From Rhizophagus irregularis (lineage: Eukaryota > Glomeromycota > Glomeromycetes > Glomerales > Glomeraceae): a stretch of 64,000 bases of DNA. The notes beneath the pieces were generated by a model. The model did not search any database. It saw only the letters and a list, made by a program, of their open reading frames with translations, and had not been told where the DNA came from. Positions 32,572-43,260 of this stretch are shown here, piece after piece. The stretch's first letter is position 1; each line of letters begins with the position of its first letter. The translations under genes and the position numbers were made by a program. The stretch is taken from assembly GCF_026210795.1 (NCBI RefSeq), contig NC_089439.1, forward strand, positions 3,410,001 through 3,474,000, in the 5' to 3' direction.

Positions 32572-34156
32572 ATGCAAGATAACAAAGATAAACGACCTTG
32601 TAAGAAATTAAAGGTGAACTTTACTTATAAAAAGCCTACTGATGATGAGCTTCGCAATCTTATTGATAGTAGCCGATGTAAAAATACTGATTATTCAACT
32701 TCAAATTGGATACGAGCTTTGGAAAAATTTAGAACAGATGTTAATTATCAAGGATTGATTGAGGAAGTTGATACAAAAGAAGAATTAGAGGATCAGCTTT
32801 GTAGATTTGTTCATGCAATGAGAAAAAAAGATGGTTCTGAATATCATGTTTCTTCAGTTAATAGTTGCATGTTTGCAATAAATAGACATTTGAATAATAA
32901 GTCTGTCCTTTCAAAACCTATCAACATTATGGATAAAGATCAATATTACAAATTATGGCAGATTTTGAATGGTAAAGTTAAGAGTCTTGTGAGTCAAGGT
33001 CGTGGGGAGCGTAACGGTGCTGATGGATTTACTGAAGATGATCTTCTTCAGATTCTTGATCATCCAGCAATGTCTGGCAATGATCCTGCCAGTTTATTAT
33101 ATAGGATCTTTTTTTTTAATGCTATTTTTTTAGGGTTAAGGGGAGGAGAACATTTCAATTTGCAGCTTCAAAATTTTATACGAAGAAAAGACAAATATGG
33201 TGGATTTGATGTTATCATTTACAAATCAAAAACTAATCAACGCGGTGCCAATAATATTGAATCTCAAGGTGATAAGTTATATATTCCCGAAATACCTAGT
33301 ATCATTGAAATGTATGAAAATTATTTTACCAAACGTCCAACCCAAGCTGATCCACATTTTTATTTAAAGCCATGCAATATTAGTGAAGGTAAATATTAAA
33401 ATTTTTTTTTTTTTTTGACAAATCTAATGTCAAAATTTTTATTATTTTTTATTTCATATTATACAGTTGAATTTAATGGACAATGGTATCATAAGCAACA
33501 TGTGTCTGAAAAAGAAATTAAATCCTTTATGAAAAAAATTGTTACCTTAACCGGAATTAACGTGGATGATCGCAAAATTAGTAACCATTCAGGTCGGAAA
33601 ACGCTAGTACAAATATTAAAGCGATGAGGATTTTCAAATTCTGAATGTATGGCAAGTACACGACATAAGTCTGAGCAAGGGCTTGCTAGATATGAGCGTC
33701 CAGAAACTGAAATTCAACGAAATAATGCTTTTAACCTTGTTGAAGCATTTGGTTTTAATAAAAATAATATTCGATCAGGTAAAAATTTGAAATTTTTAAT
33801 CATTAATAAATGACCTGCATTCTAATTTTCTTCTATAGAAGAATCAATGGAACAATCAACTTTATCAACAGACAATTTCGTTGTTGCAAAATCATTGCTT
33901 AATGGTAATATTCTAAAATTTTATTCTATTTTTTGATAATCAATTTAACAAAATTGAACTTTTTCTAGATAATCGTGAAGTTATTAATTCGGCAAACAGT
34001 AATATTAAAGTTACAAGAAGGCCATTAAAAGATTTAAATGAAATTCAAGAAAATAAAAGTCAAAATTTGGAAGAATTAGTTTCGAAATTAACAGCTGATA
34101 AAGTTTTTATCAATTCTGTTATTATTTTCAATAATAATCCTAATAGCCATAATTAA
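32572..34156 (+). pseudogene. Crypton-type tyrosine recombinase gene, four exons, one in-frame stop
   Basis: Exons 32572-33388, 33467-33778, 33839-33904 and 33969-34156. All three introns have GT/AG ends and phase 1, and the spliced frame runs to TAA at 34154. That is about 460 residues, of the ZMYM2/QRICH1-like (DUF3504) recombinase class that derives from Crypton transposons. N-terminal half: an SAM-like helical domain (NWIRALEKFRTD, FVHAMRKKDGSEYHVSSVNS). Catalytic half: Arg in FLGLRGGEHFNL, the Lys-bearing IIYKSKTNQRGA, the HxxR box NHSGRKT, then TRHKSEQGLARYERPE with the likely Tyr nucleophile. One TGA (33625-33627) lies between the HxxR box and the Tyr, so the product as read is catalytically dead unless it is read through. 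The C-terminal exons encode a low-complexity tail. The intron structure shows it evolved as a gene, perhaps domesticated or a spliced transposon gene. Confidence 0.75.
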
Positions 34157-34947
34157 TAATTATAACACATGTATTGTTTATAGCTTAAATATAGTTTATT
34201 GTAATTATTAAACTTACGCATAAAAAATAATTAAATTACAAATCATCAACATCATACAGCGGAGCACGATAATTCAAAATATTAACTATATCCCCCCTTA
34301 TTTATATTTAGTGCACTCTTAGTGCAGATGTGAATGGAGTAGACCATCATCTTTACAATGCTGGTCATTGACAATTTAGGATCCTTTAAATATCTATAAC
34401 CGCTGTTTCTGTCAGTGGGCTTCTACAGGCAAATCACTCGAAGGACCAACAACCGTGATTTCTAGTTCCTACGAATCCGGTAACCATTTGACATTTGTAA
34501 CATTAGAAGCGCAAGCTATTAAAAAAAAAATATCCATTTTTTATTTTTTTTTATTATACCCAAAAAGTTGTGAACAATAATAATAGGATAATAGGAATAG
34601 TTTGAAATTAACATACACGAACTAATTGTGTTATTGCTATTAGGATTACATTCAATCCCAGCAGTTGAGTTTTCAACATATATAAGGAATAAAAATACAA
34701 ACAGAGATCTATTAGAAAAAAAAAATAATAAACAAATGAGGTATCATCCGAACACGGAGAAAAGAGAGAAGAAATGGCCGCGTACGAAACAATACATTTG
34801 AAATATTAAAAATTAGTTAATGATCAAAATTTATTGGTGAAACATTTGATAAAAATGATTGACACTTACAATTTTTAATTTGTTGGATTGTGATTTTTCA
34901 TGGCAATTGTCATATGCTTGGCAAGATTTTCCCATGAAAAAAAAATA
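34157..34947. other. Intergenic, possible small coding relic
   Basis: GC-richer stretch at 34325-34510. The minus strand reads LEITVVGPSSDLPVEAH across 34415-34465 but has stops on both sides. No intact gene. Confidence 0.35.
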
Positions 34948-34995
34948 ATTCCATTACAAAATAGTTTTTTTTTTTTTTATTCCATTACAAAATAG
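34948..34995 (-). repeat. 17-bp direct repeats around a bare A14 tract
   Basis: ATTCCATTACAAAATAG occurs at 34948-34964 and 34979-34995, separated only by 14 T on the plus strand (A14 on the minus strand). This is the footprint expected of a target-primed retrotransposition that copied nothing but the poly(A) tail. Slippage-type duplication is the alternative. Confidence 0.5.
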
Positions 34996-34998
34996 AAG

Positions 34999-35090
34999 TA
35001 ACGTCGGATTTAAGTAATCACATGTCATTTGACTATAATAAGTTTATTATAGTATGTTCGGCTAACATGTGATTACGCAATCCGCCGATA
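34999..35090. repeat. About 92-bp inverted repeat (small MITE)
   Basis: TAACGTCGGATTTAAGTAAT, continuing CACATGT, pairs with ACATGTGATTACGCAATCCG, continuing CCGATA. The centre TGACTATAATAAGTTTATTA, continuing TAGTA, is also palindromic. No coding capacity. Confidence 0.5.
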
Positions 35091-35471
35091 TGTCGGTTAA
35101 AATGATTGTCGGTAAAATGTACGGCCAAATAATTGTAAAAATGATTTTTATTTTCTTAATTTAGGTAGTTAAATTTATGTGATAAAAACTTTTATTTATA
35201 TTAATAATTAGTAAGTAATGAATTATATTAATTATTAAATCGCTTTCGCGTAACATCCAGATTAATATTTTTTTTTAAAAAATAAAGTTTCCATTTTTCT
35301 TGGGGGGAAATTAATATTTTATGCTGATCATTTTTTTTACTTTTTTAATAAAAATTCAATCAAGCCCTTCCATAAATTACAACCAATGGTCAACTAATTT
35401 TATAGTGGTGCAAAATAAATTGAAACTTTAACGAATTAATTTGAAAAATATGTTAATAATATAATGCACTG
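35091..35471. other. 3' flank of the minus-strand BTB-TLDc gene
   Basis: AT-rich, no ORF. It presumably contains that gene's 3' UTR. No clear terminator or poly(A) signal beyond generic AATAAA-like words. Confidence 0.3.
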
Positions 35472-37036
35472 TTATTCTTCTTTTATCTCCCATATAACCT
35501 TCATATTCTCCATGAAATTAAAACGCGACTCATGATCTGTTTCATTTTTTATAACTTGGAAAACTTCATATTCTTCAACAGTAAACTTACAAACGCTCGA
35601 TCGTCCTTTCATAATTTCTTTTTGAAAATAATTGTTTTTATATCTTCCCTCAAACCAATTTAGATCTTGAAATCCTAATAAAGAATTACTTGAATTGTAA
35701 ACCGGAATTCCACCATATTCAACTCTACTTAAAATAATATCTTTAAGATTTTTCCCATCACCCAAAGAAAAGATAAAGGAAGCATCTGATTTATCCCAAG
35801 AATTATTTGATTTCCAAGAATTAGGATTATAGCCACCAATGATTTGATTTGTACCTTTAACTTTAATAATCACTAAAGTAGGTCCCTTATTAACACAAAG
35901 TTCATGAAATTCTTTAACTTTAAATCCATCACGACTTCCGCGAAGTAACAGATTAAATTTATAATTATCATTTAAAAGATTATAATTACTTTCATCATTA
36001 TCCATTGAATCGATCCAACTTGATAAAAGGGCCAAATGTTTGTTATTGACTACAACAGAATCAGGTACAGATTGAAGAATAGGAACTCTTGGTGAAAGAG
36101 AATAAAATTGTGGAGGAGAAATATCAACAGATTTAAAGAATTTCTTTAATTCATTTCTTAAATTATCGGGAAGAATTTTCTCACACGGTTGAACTTCCGA
36201 AATGTAATCTTCCTTTGTAATATTAAAAAATCTTATATATGGAATAAAATCTTTTAATCGATCCTCCAATCTATTAAAATCCTTTTGATCAATTTCAGGT
36301 GATTGACCATGAGCCCATTTTATTAAATTTTTCCAAATTTCAATTTCATTAATATTTAAATCTTCGCGTTTAATAAATTCAAGTAATATTGATTTATCTA
36401 ACGAAACAAAACTTGGGGAAGTAAAAATTTTGTTTGGTTGTTGAGCTAATAATTCACAAAAATGTTTCCAAAGTCTGGTAAAATTTTCATATTTATATGA
36501 AGTTAAAATAAATATATTAGCAAGATTTTCTTGAATCCAATCTCTTTCGTAAGTAATTATATATTCTTCTATGTATTTTGTTAATTCCGGTAGAATAAGT
36601 TCATCGGCAGCAATCAAAAAATCAGTGAATAAATCTCGACTATTATCGTCCATCAAAGAAAATTCTCCCGTATAAATAAATCTTTTTTTTTTTTGAAAAT
36701 AAAATAAATAAGATAAAATATTAATTTATCATCAAAATATTTGTTTATTAAAAAAAACTTTTAAATTAACTCATAAACTTACTTTAAAATTTTCTTGAAA
36801 ACTATTGGAGTAATGTTAGGCTTTGCAAAAATAATTTTATCATTTTCTTTTTTCACCCAATTAGAAGATAAAGCAGCCTTAAAATAAGGAGAACGAGTTT
36901 TCAAAATTAAAGAATGAGCTTTAAAAGTTTTTTTATCGTTTCTTCCACCAACTTCAAGTAACACATCATAATCATCAGGTTCGGTGAATAATCGAGCAAT
37001 ATCTTGCAATAAAGAATTTGCAAAAAGTGGAGCCAT
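35472..37036 (-). CDS. BTB-BACK-TLDc domain protein, two exons
   Basis: CDS complement(join(35472..36681,36783..37036)), 487 aa. ATG 37036 (MAPLFANSLLQDIARLF) is the only in-frame ATG before the BTB domain; the open frame upstream begins with TTG. Exon 1: DDYDVLLEVGGRNDKKTFKA, then HSLILKTRSPYFKAAL. The 101-bp intron has a GTAAGT donor (36782-36777) and an AAAAG acceptor, and splits a Lys codon in phase 2. Exon 2: YTGEFSL, BACK-like helices (LANIFILTSYKYENFTRLWK), then TLDc (LLLRGSRDGFKVKEFHELC, GPTLVIIKVKGTNQIIGGYN). Exon 1 is exactly 254 bp, as in the plus-strand paralogue at 3432. Likely a substrate adaptor or stress-response scaffold; partner unknown. Confidence 0.9.
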
Positions 37037-38417
37037 AATAAATTTGAAATTTAAAATTTGAAAATAAAAAAAATGATCGATTTTTATTGGTATCTGAATA
37101 TCTGAGTGTGTAACTGGTTTTTCAGCCACATCCAAATATAATTTAATGACCAAAATATTTACTGCTTAAACAAGACGTAAGAATTAGGAATTATCGGAAT
37201 TATCGGATTTTATCTCTGCTTTTAACCAATTAAGTCAGATAATCAATAAAATACTGGAAATAGGTTTACATATATAGTCAATGAGATTCATTATGAATGA
37301 AAATGATTGATTACTTTATTTATTGAACATCAACAATGTGAAATAAAGAAATCATAATCCTCATTATGCAGGATTTTGTACTCCCTAACAATTAACTGGT
37401 CCTATTTTTTTTGGTAATAAATGATGTCGTAATAACCTTTATTTATTTTCTTTTTTTCTTTTTTAAAACAAATTCTTTGGAACCGTCCGCACCACAATCA
37501 GTTTATTAATGATAATATTGATACATACCAAAAATACATTAATAAGAAAGAATTTATTTTTCTATCTTTTCATTACATTTACCGTATATCTAATCAAAGA
37601 ATCACGTAATCGTCTGAAATAGTGATTTACATGATAGATTTGTTTGTATTTTACCTTTCACAAATTAACGAATAAAATAACAGATAAAAGAAAAAGGAAG
37701 CGAAGAGTTAGAAGAGATGTTTTTTTCTATATTACCCTTATACTTATCATATGCTCTATCTTAAATGATGAAACTCCAGATGTAAATTCCAGTGTAACAT
37801 GTATATCATTTAAATTAAATTTGGATCATGAAAATCATTTTTTTATGTCAAACCATGGTGGAAAGCATTTGTTCATGTAAAAAAATATTAAAATTAATCA
37901 AAGTAATTATCTGGCACTAGCACCCGATTTTTTTTTCTCATATGCTTTAATTTAGATTCTAAATGTATTCAGTTTTTTATATCAAATAAAATTTATATTG
38001 TTAAAATCAACATAATCCTGAATCACTAATACTAGGAAATGGAACCAGCCTACAGACACTTTAAATAAAAAGGGTGCTTAATAACGGTCAAATACGATAA
38101 TATTAATATTAAATTTAGTAACGAGTCAGTATATAAATATATAATACTGGCTAGCCCGTATAATATAACTAACAAAGATATTTCAATATAGCGTAAATAC
38201 ATATTTTTTAAATAAAAAGGAGCGCTATAATGTTTTAAATTATTGCTATAATGGAAAATTAATCTTTAGATACAAAACAGTAAATTTGCCCTTAAAATAC
38301 TGAAACTTCAATATATACGACCTAATATTTGCAGCGTTAAAAAAGCTATTTTTATTATATTAATCATAATTTTATTATTATATCTAATATATACATAAAT
38401 AATATAAACTTACTAAT
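37037..38417. other. Intergenic, no supported gene
   Basis: Contains the promoter side of the BTB-TLDc gene and the 3' side of the next Sel1 gene. A basic reading frame at about 37665-37880 (KRKRRVRRDVFFYI) starts with TTG and has no supporting signal. I see no RNA gene or named site. Confidence 0.4.
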
Positions 38418-39848
38418 TTAATTAATTGAAGAAATTTTATTTAACATTTTATTCGCACGTAATATTCCATTATCTGAAGCTTTTTTATACCATACAACTG
38501 CTTCTTCAATATTTACGCTAGTTCCCATACCATAATGATAACAGTAACCTAAATGATATTGACTTTTAGCATATCCGTTATTAGCTGATTTGAAAAACCA
38601 TTCAAATGCTTTATTATAATCCTTTTCCACGCCTTTACCTTGTTTATAACAATAACCCACCCGATCTTGACCTTTAGCGTATCCATTTTTAGCCGATTTA
38701 TAATACCATTCAAATGCTTTATTATAATCTTTTGTCGCTCCTATACCATGTTTATAACAATAACCTAAATTATTTTGACCTTTAGCATAACCATTATTAG
38801 CCGATTTAGAATACCATTCAAATGCTTTATTAAAATCTTGTTCTATTCCATTTCCATAATAATAACACTCTCCTACATAATTTTGACTTTCAATGCATCC
38901 ATTACCAGCAGATTCAAAATACCATTTAAATGCTTTCTCATAATTTTGTTCTATTCCTCTTCCAAAATAATAACACTCTCCCAAATAATTTTGACTTTTA
39001 GCACATCCATTATTAGCAGATTTAGAATACCATTCAAATGCTTTCTTATAATCTTGTATTATTCCTCTTCCATAATAATAACATTTTCCTAAACTATATT
39101 GTCCTTTAATATGTCCACTGTTAGCTGATTTAGTATACCATTCAAATGCCTTATCATAATCTTGTTTTATTCCATTTCCATAATAATAACAATCCCCTAA
39201 ATTATTTTGACTTCCAGTATGTCCACTATTAGCTGATTTCGTATACCATTCAAATGATTTCTTATAATCTTGTGTTATACCTTCTCCGTATTGATAATAA
39301 TATCCTAAATTATATTGAGCTATCGAATTTCCCTTTCTAGCAGATTTTAAACAATTAGTTATAAAACTACTTATATTTCTATCATGTAAAATAATATCTT
39401 TATAATAAAATAATGATAATAAAAATTTTCCAATAATAATATTAATAGATTTTAATATATTAAATATATTATTAATATCATTTTTTTCTTCTAATAATAA
39501 TTTTGTAAAATTTTGATTTAAATATTCCTCTTCAATTTTATTATTATTATTAATGGTTAATATGTAAAAATCTAATGATTTATTCTTATCAACAATACAA
39601 CCAATACCATGTTGATAAAAAAATCCAATAATACTAGAAAATAATAATTCATTATCTTTATGATTTTGCATTGATTCCAAAATTATTTTTGTATCCTTAT
39701 TATCAATATTTTTTATCCATTCAATTAAAGTATTTTCAAGTGTAATAAGATTATTTGTATCAATAATTTTAATTAATTTTCGATAAAAATCTTTTAAAAA
39801 TTCTTTTAAGAAATTTTCATCATAATTTGATATAATTGTAGCTATCAT
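38418..39848 (-). CDS. Sel1-like repeat protein, 476 aa
   Basis: Single exon, ATG 39848. Shared N-terminal block with ENFLKEFLKDFYRKLIKI, MQNHKDNELLFSSIIGFFYQ and LLSLFYYKDIILHD; an Asn/Lys slippage tract lies near residue 105. Eight Sel1-like repeats run from about residue 178, several nearly identical to each other (SANNGYAK(G/S)Q), which suggests unit gain by unequal exchange within the gene. It ends in the standard YHYGMGTSVNIEEAVVWY cap. Adaptor/scaffold role inferred from the fold; no catalytic domain. Confidence 0.9.
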   Translation of the reverse strand: MIATIISNYDENFLKEFLKDFYRKLIKIIDTNNLITLENTLIEWIKNIDNKDTKIILESMQNHKDNELLFSSIIGFFYQHGIGCIVDKNKSLDFYILTINNNNKIEEEYLNQNFTKLLLEEKNDINNIFNILKSINIIIGKFLLSLFYYKDIILHDRNISSFITNCLKSARKGNSIAQYNLGYYYQYGEGITQDYKKSFEWYTKSANSGHTGSQNNLGDCYYYGNGIKQDYDKAFEWYTKSANSGHIKGQYSLGKCYYYGRGIIQDYKKAFEWYSKSANNGCAKSQNYLGECYYFGRGIEQNYEKAFKWYFESAGNGCIESQNYVGECYYYGNGIEQDFNKAFEWYSKSANNGYAKGQNNLGYCYKHGIGATKDYNKAFEWYYKSAKNGYAKGQDRVGYCYKQGKGVEKDYNKAFEWFFKSANNGYAKSQYHLGYCYHYGMGTSVNIEEAVVWYKKASDNGILRANKMLNKISSIN

Positions 39849-40713
39849 ATTCGATATATTTTTTTGAAAAAAAAATAAAAAAATAAAAAAATAAAAAATT
39901 ACAGGAAATAAATACTATTAAATAGTAAAATAATGATTGTAATATTACCTAATTATTCTGCGTAAAATGATAACCAAATAAAAGTAAATAATGAGGAGCG
40001 CCAAAATGTAGATCCCTTATTTATTTTAAGCATAGTCCGAAACAATGAATAAAATAAATTATTTAAAAATATCACTAAAATAATATCATATTATATTAAT
40101 CTTGCCAAATTAAACTTCATTTGAAAATCCGAAATTTCTAATCAGAAGCTAAAGGCATAGTAAATTTGTGGCTAACAACATTCGGCCGCAAGACCTGCAG
40201 GTAGCCAATAATGATCCAAGTTAATTTAAAGTAAATTTCCTAATTCTAAAAACAATCACCTTAAGCTTTTATCTTAATTCAAAAAAATTTATAAATGTTT
40301 AAAGGTAATAACCATGGAAAGGAATTTCCGTCGCTACGATCATTGAAACTCCGAAACTCCGAAATTTTCATAACTCGTAACCTTCGTAACCTAAAAAAAG
40401 AATTGAATGGCCGTTTTTGTACATGCGCACAGTACACTACTAAAATCGCAGATCGCCGCAGATCTGAACCGAAGAAAGTTTCCCGATGGAAAGGAGTAAG
40501 GGGAAAAACGACCGAAAAAAAAAAACTACAAAAAAGAAAAGCGAACAAACTGAACAAAAACCTAATTGGAAACCACAGCCTACTCTAAAGAAATTAGTAA
40601 ATCGACCATGAAGAGTAATTGGCTCTCCCTACACTATTTTAGTCAAGATGTATTACGCCCTAAGAGAAAAATTTGGCTGAGATGTAAATACAAAAAATGA
40701 GAGTATTATTAAC

Positions 40714-40824
40714 CAACCTCCGATATACCGATATGTCGAATTCCATATGAAAATCTTTTAAAAATATCGTTATATCAGATATCCTATAATTTTGCCGTTA
40801 TCGAATATCAGTATATCGAGGTCT
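40714..40824. mobile_element. About 110-bp MITE with GATATACCGATAT-type ends
   Basis: The left end ACCTCCGATATACCGATATG and the reversed right end GACCTCGATATACTGATATT match with a few changes. The interior is rich in further ATATCG words. No coding capacity and no clear target duplication. Confidence 0.5.
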
Positions 40825-41585
40825 TAAATGCAACGTCTTTATTATGGATACACCAATAAATGAAAAGAACCCTTTGTAATTGAATTTTAAAATTACTGTC
40901 AGATTTCAATAATCCAACAAACCCGATAATATATTAAACGTACGTTAAATACCCTAGTTGTCTCTTTCGCGGAATGTTAAAAATATATTTTCAATAAGGA
41001 GACTGTCAACACGTGGTATAATCATGTCGCACAATTTTTGCCAGAATGACCTTTCTGTTGGATTCTCTGTTGATTAAAGAAAAGAATGTCAAATATTTAT
41101 TCTTGTAATAAAATAAAACTTTCTTTTTAACTCACTTATCCAAGAATCTATTAATTAGTTGCGAAATAATTCATATTCATACTAACTTCCTATTAAACCT
41201 TGATGAAGGTCGCCCATTCTGTTTCTATACATTTTTATACGCTGAATGCCGGAAAGCAAAGGCTGAATGATAGTCTGTAAATGTTTTATAGGTAATTAAT
41301 AGTTTATTGCGGATTGCAAAATTCTGTAATATGGTAAAAATAATGCGATTGTTATTTTTGATTTAGTTCATTCGCAAACCTATATAGTCAAAATCATCGC
41401 GATAGACTGAGCGTATTTTTTTAAATCAATTATAGAATTCTTAAATGACGATGCGGTGTTTTAGCACTCCCATTATAAATAAAATTTCGAACCATAATTG
41501 ACTTTCACACAATTCGCGTGAAAAAAAAAAACAATTTTATTTAATATTTCTAAAAACAAGAAAAAAAAAGAGAAAAAACTCCATT

Positions 41586-41619
41586 TTATCAGTAGTGGCA
41601 TCATCGCCACTACTGATAA
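41586..41619. repeat. Perfect 14-bp hairpin
   Basis: TTATCAGTAGTGGC and GCCACTACTGATAA pair perfectly around the 6-base loop ATCATC. It lies in a GC-richer spot followed by CAGCCTCAGGCTTCTGCGCG. It could be an RNA structure or a small palindromic insertion. Confidence 0.45.
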
Positions 41620-41979
41620 TTATTACTTCAGCCTCAGGCTTCTGCGCGCGCATTTTGAGAGGTTTGTATTTTTGACGGCGACTTTGTTGTTTCTATGGGA
41701 TCATCAACATTAGCACACATTATTGACTCTATGTTTCAAATTTTTTGTATTGATTTTAACCCTTTCATGCCAAATTTTGTTGAGCGCTATAAATAAAAAT
41801 AATAAATAAATTCAGTGATGGAAATTGGATCCGCGCAATTTGCGCAGCGTACATCTTTTTAAATTTCCGCGCATATGATTGAATGTAGATGAATAATGTG
41901 CTCTGCGCTTATAAAATAACACTGGTGCTGTTTGTGCTATTTTCTTTACTCTTTAGATTCCAGCAATTTCGGTTAATCG

Positions 41980-42190
41980 CGTTCATTTTGACACACTGCC
42001 TTTTTTTTCTCCCGGCAATTTCTTTCGCATTAATCATGTTCATCTTTGACACACGGACTTTCTTTTCTCCCGGCAACTTCTTTTTTGACACGCTTTTCTT
42101 TTCTCCCAGCGACTTCTTTTGGTACACGGACTTTTTTTCTCCCGGCAATTTCTTCGCGTTAATCACGTTCATCTTTGGCACATTGACTTT
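41980..42190. repeat. Imperfect tandem repeat, TTTTCTCCCGGCAACTTCTT units
   Basis: Five or so copies of a unit of about 40 bp: (GACACACGG)ACTTTCTTTTCTCCCGG, then CAA(C/T)TTCTT, then optionally CGC(G/A)TTAATCA(C/T)GTTCATC. Read on the minus strand it gives KKLPGEKKS repeats from an open frame of about 95 codons; on the plus strand a hydrophobic frame. Neither frame has a good start or promoter, so I treat it as a minisatellite. Confidence 0.5.
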
Positions 42191-42721
42191 CTTTGAGATT
42201 CTTTGGATATTCTAATAAGAGAAAAAAAATGTTATTGAAAAAAATTGGATTAAATAATCGTTTCTTTTAGTAACAGGTAATTAATTTTTTAATATAAATT
42301 ACCTTGAAGGAAAACATTGTCTTGACTGAAAAAAAACAATTGATAATAATTTAAAGTAAGGACGGAATTCAAAACAAAAAAAAATTTCGTCTTTTTCTTC
42401 CGTCTCTTGTATAAATTTGAAGCTTTGGGTTTGGAAAATCTTAATTATTTTTCTTCTCTTACACAGTAAGATGGTTAAAAAAAAATCCGGAAGTATGTTA
42501 ACCAAGTACTGTAATTTATATTATTGTGGATTGCAAAAATCTATAACTGGCAAAAATAACCGTGTTAATAAATACGTGCTTGTTTGATCAGCTGGCTGGA
42601 CTAAAAAGGAATAATTGTAGATAATCGTATTACAAAATTGCTATAAGTAGTAGTTAGACACTAGTTAGACTACTTATATGTGGTTCACCAATTAACACCT
42701 AGCGTGAAAATAATTAAATAG

Positions 42722-42837
42722 ACCGGGATTCAGGGTTCTTATCCACTGTATTAATCACGTGACGCCAGTGACGATTACTGTAAGAAAAAACTAATTTATA
42801 TAAGGGGGTTCTAGGATAAAGAACCTGGACCCCGGTT
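42722..42837. mobile_element. 116-bp MITE
   Basis: The left end ACCGGGATTCAGGGTTCTTA, continuing TCC, matches the reversed right end ACCGGGGTCCAGGTTCTTTA, continuing TCC. The centre carries CACGTGACGCCAGTGACG. No ORF. Confidence 0.5.
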
Positions 42838-43260
42838 CAGGATAAATTTGTCCTTTAAACAACCCACTCAGGCGAGCGTCAATCGACCCAAAATTTGCAA
42901 GATACCCGGTAATGAAGTATAAAAATTGCTACATTTAGATTCAATTTTTTGAAATAAACCAATTATTTTATTATTATAAATGTATAAATATAAATAATTA
43001 TCAATTAATTAATATCATAAATACTCGATATGTAATATATTATTTTCTTATTACTTTTTGTTACCTACTGGTATAAATTTGGTTATAATTTATTAGTCTA
43101 ATATACTATAATTATGAAATGAAATAATAATTTTAATGTTTAATTATGATTATCTCTTAAAAAAATGATATAATATATTGTTTATTGTTTATAATTAATA
43201 TAAATCAATCTATTTATCTAATGTTTATATAAATATACTAGTTTTATTAATATGCACATA

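Larger units (their letters stand above)
39849..43260. other. Long intergenic stretch with small inverted-repeat elements
   Basis: No convincing gene. TGTAGATC (40007-40014) lies about 160 bp upstream of the Sel1 ATG at 39848. A basic reading frame at 40295-40588 (NRRRSEPKK-type ADRRRSEPKKVSRWKG) has no domain, and its first half is composed of duplicated CGAAACTCCGAAA words, so I do not call it. Small elements inside are listed separately. 42960-43260 is plain AT-rich 3' flank. Confidence 0.4.

Noticed and set aside
37644-37880. 78-codon frame with a basic stretch and a hydrophobic stretch
   Set aside because: Begins with TTG, no in-frame ATG near the start, no intron that would supply one; considered and dropped as a secreted-protein candidate.
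40279-40588. Overlapping frames on both strands of about 95 codons
   Set aside because: Both span duplicated CGAAACTCCGAAA words and a KKKK/EKKK low-complexity run; no domain, splice or promoter evidence.
41889-42215. Hydrophobic plus-strand ORF and basic minus-strand ORF
   Set aside because: Both are translations of a roughly 40-bp tandem repeat; the minus-strand frame lacks an ATG at its 5' end.
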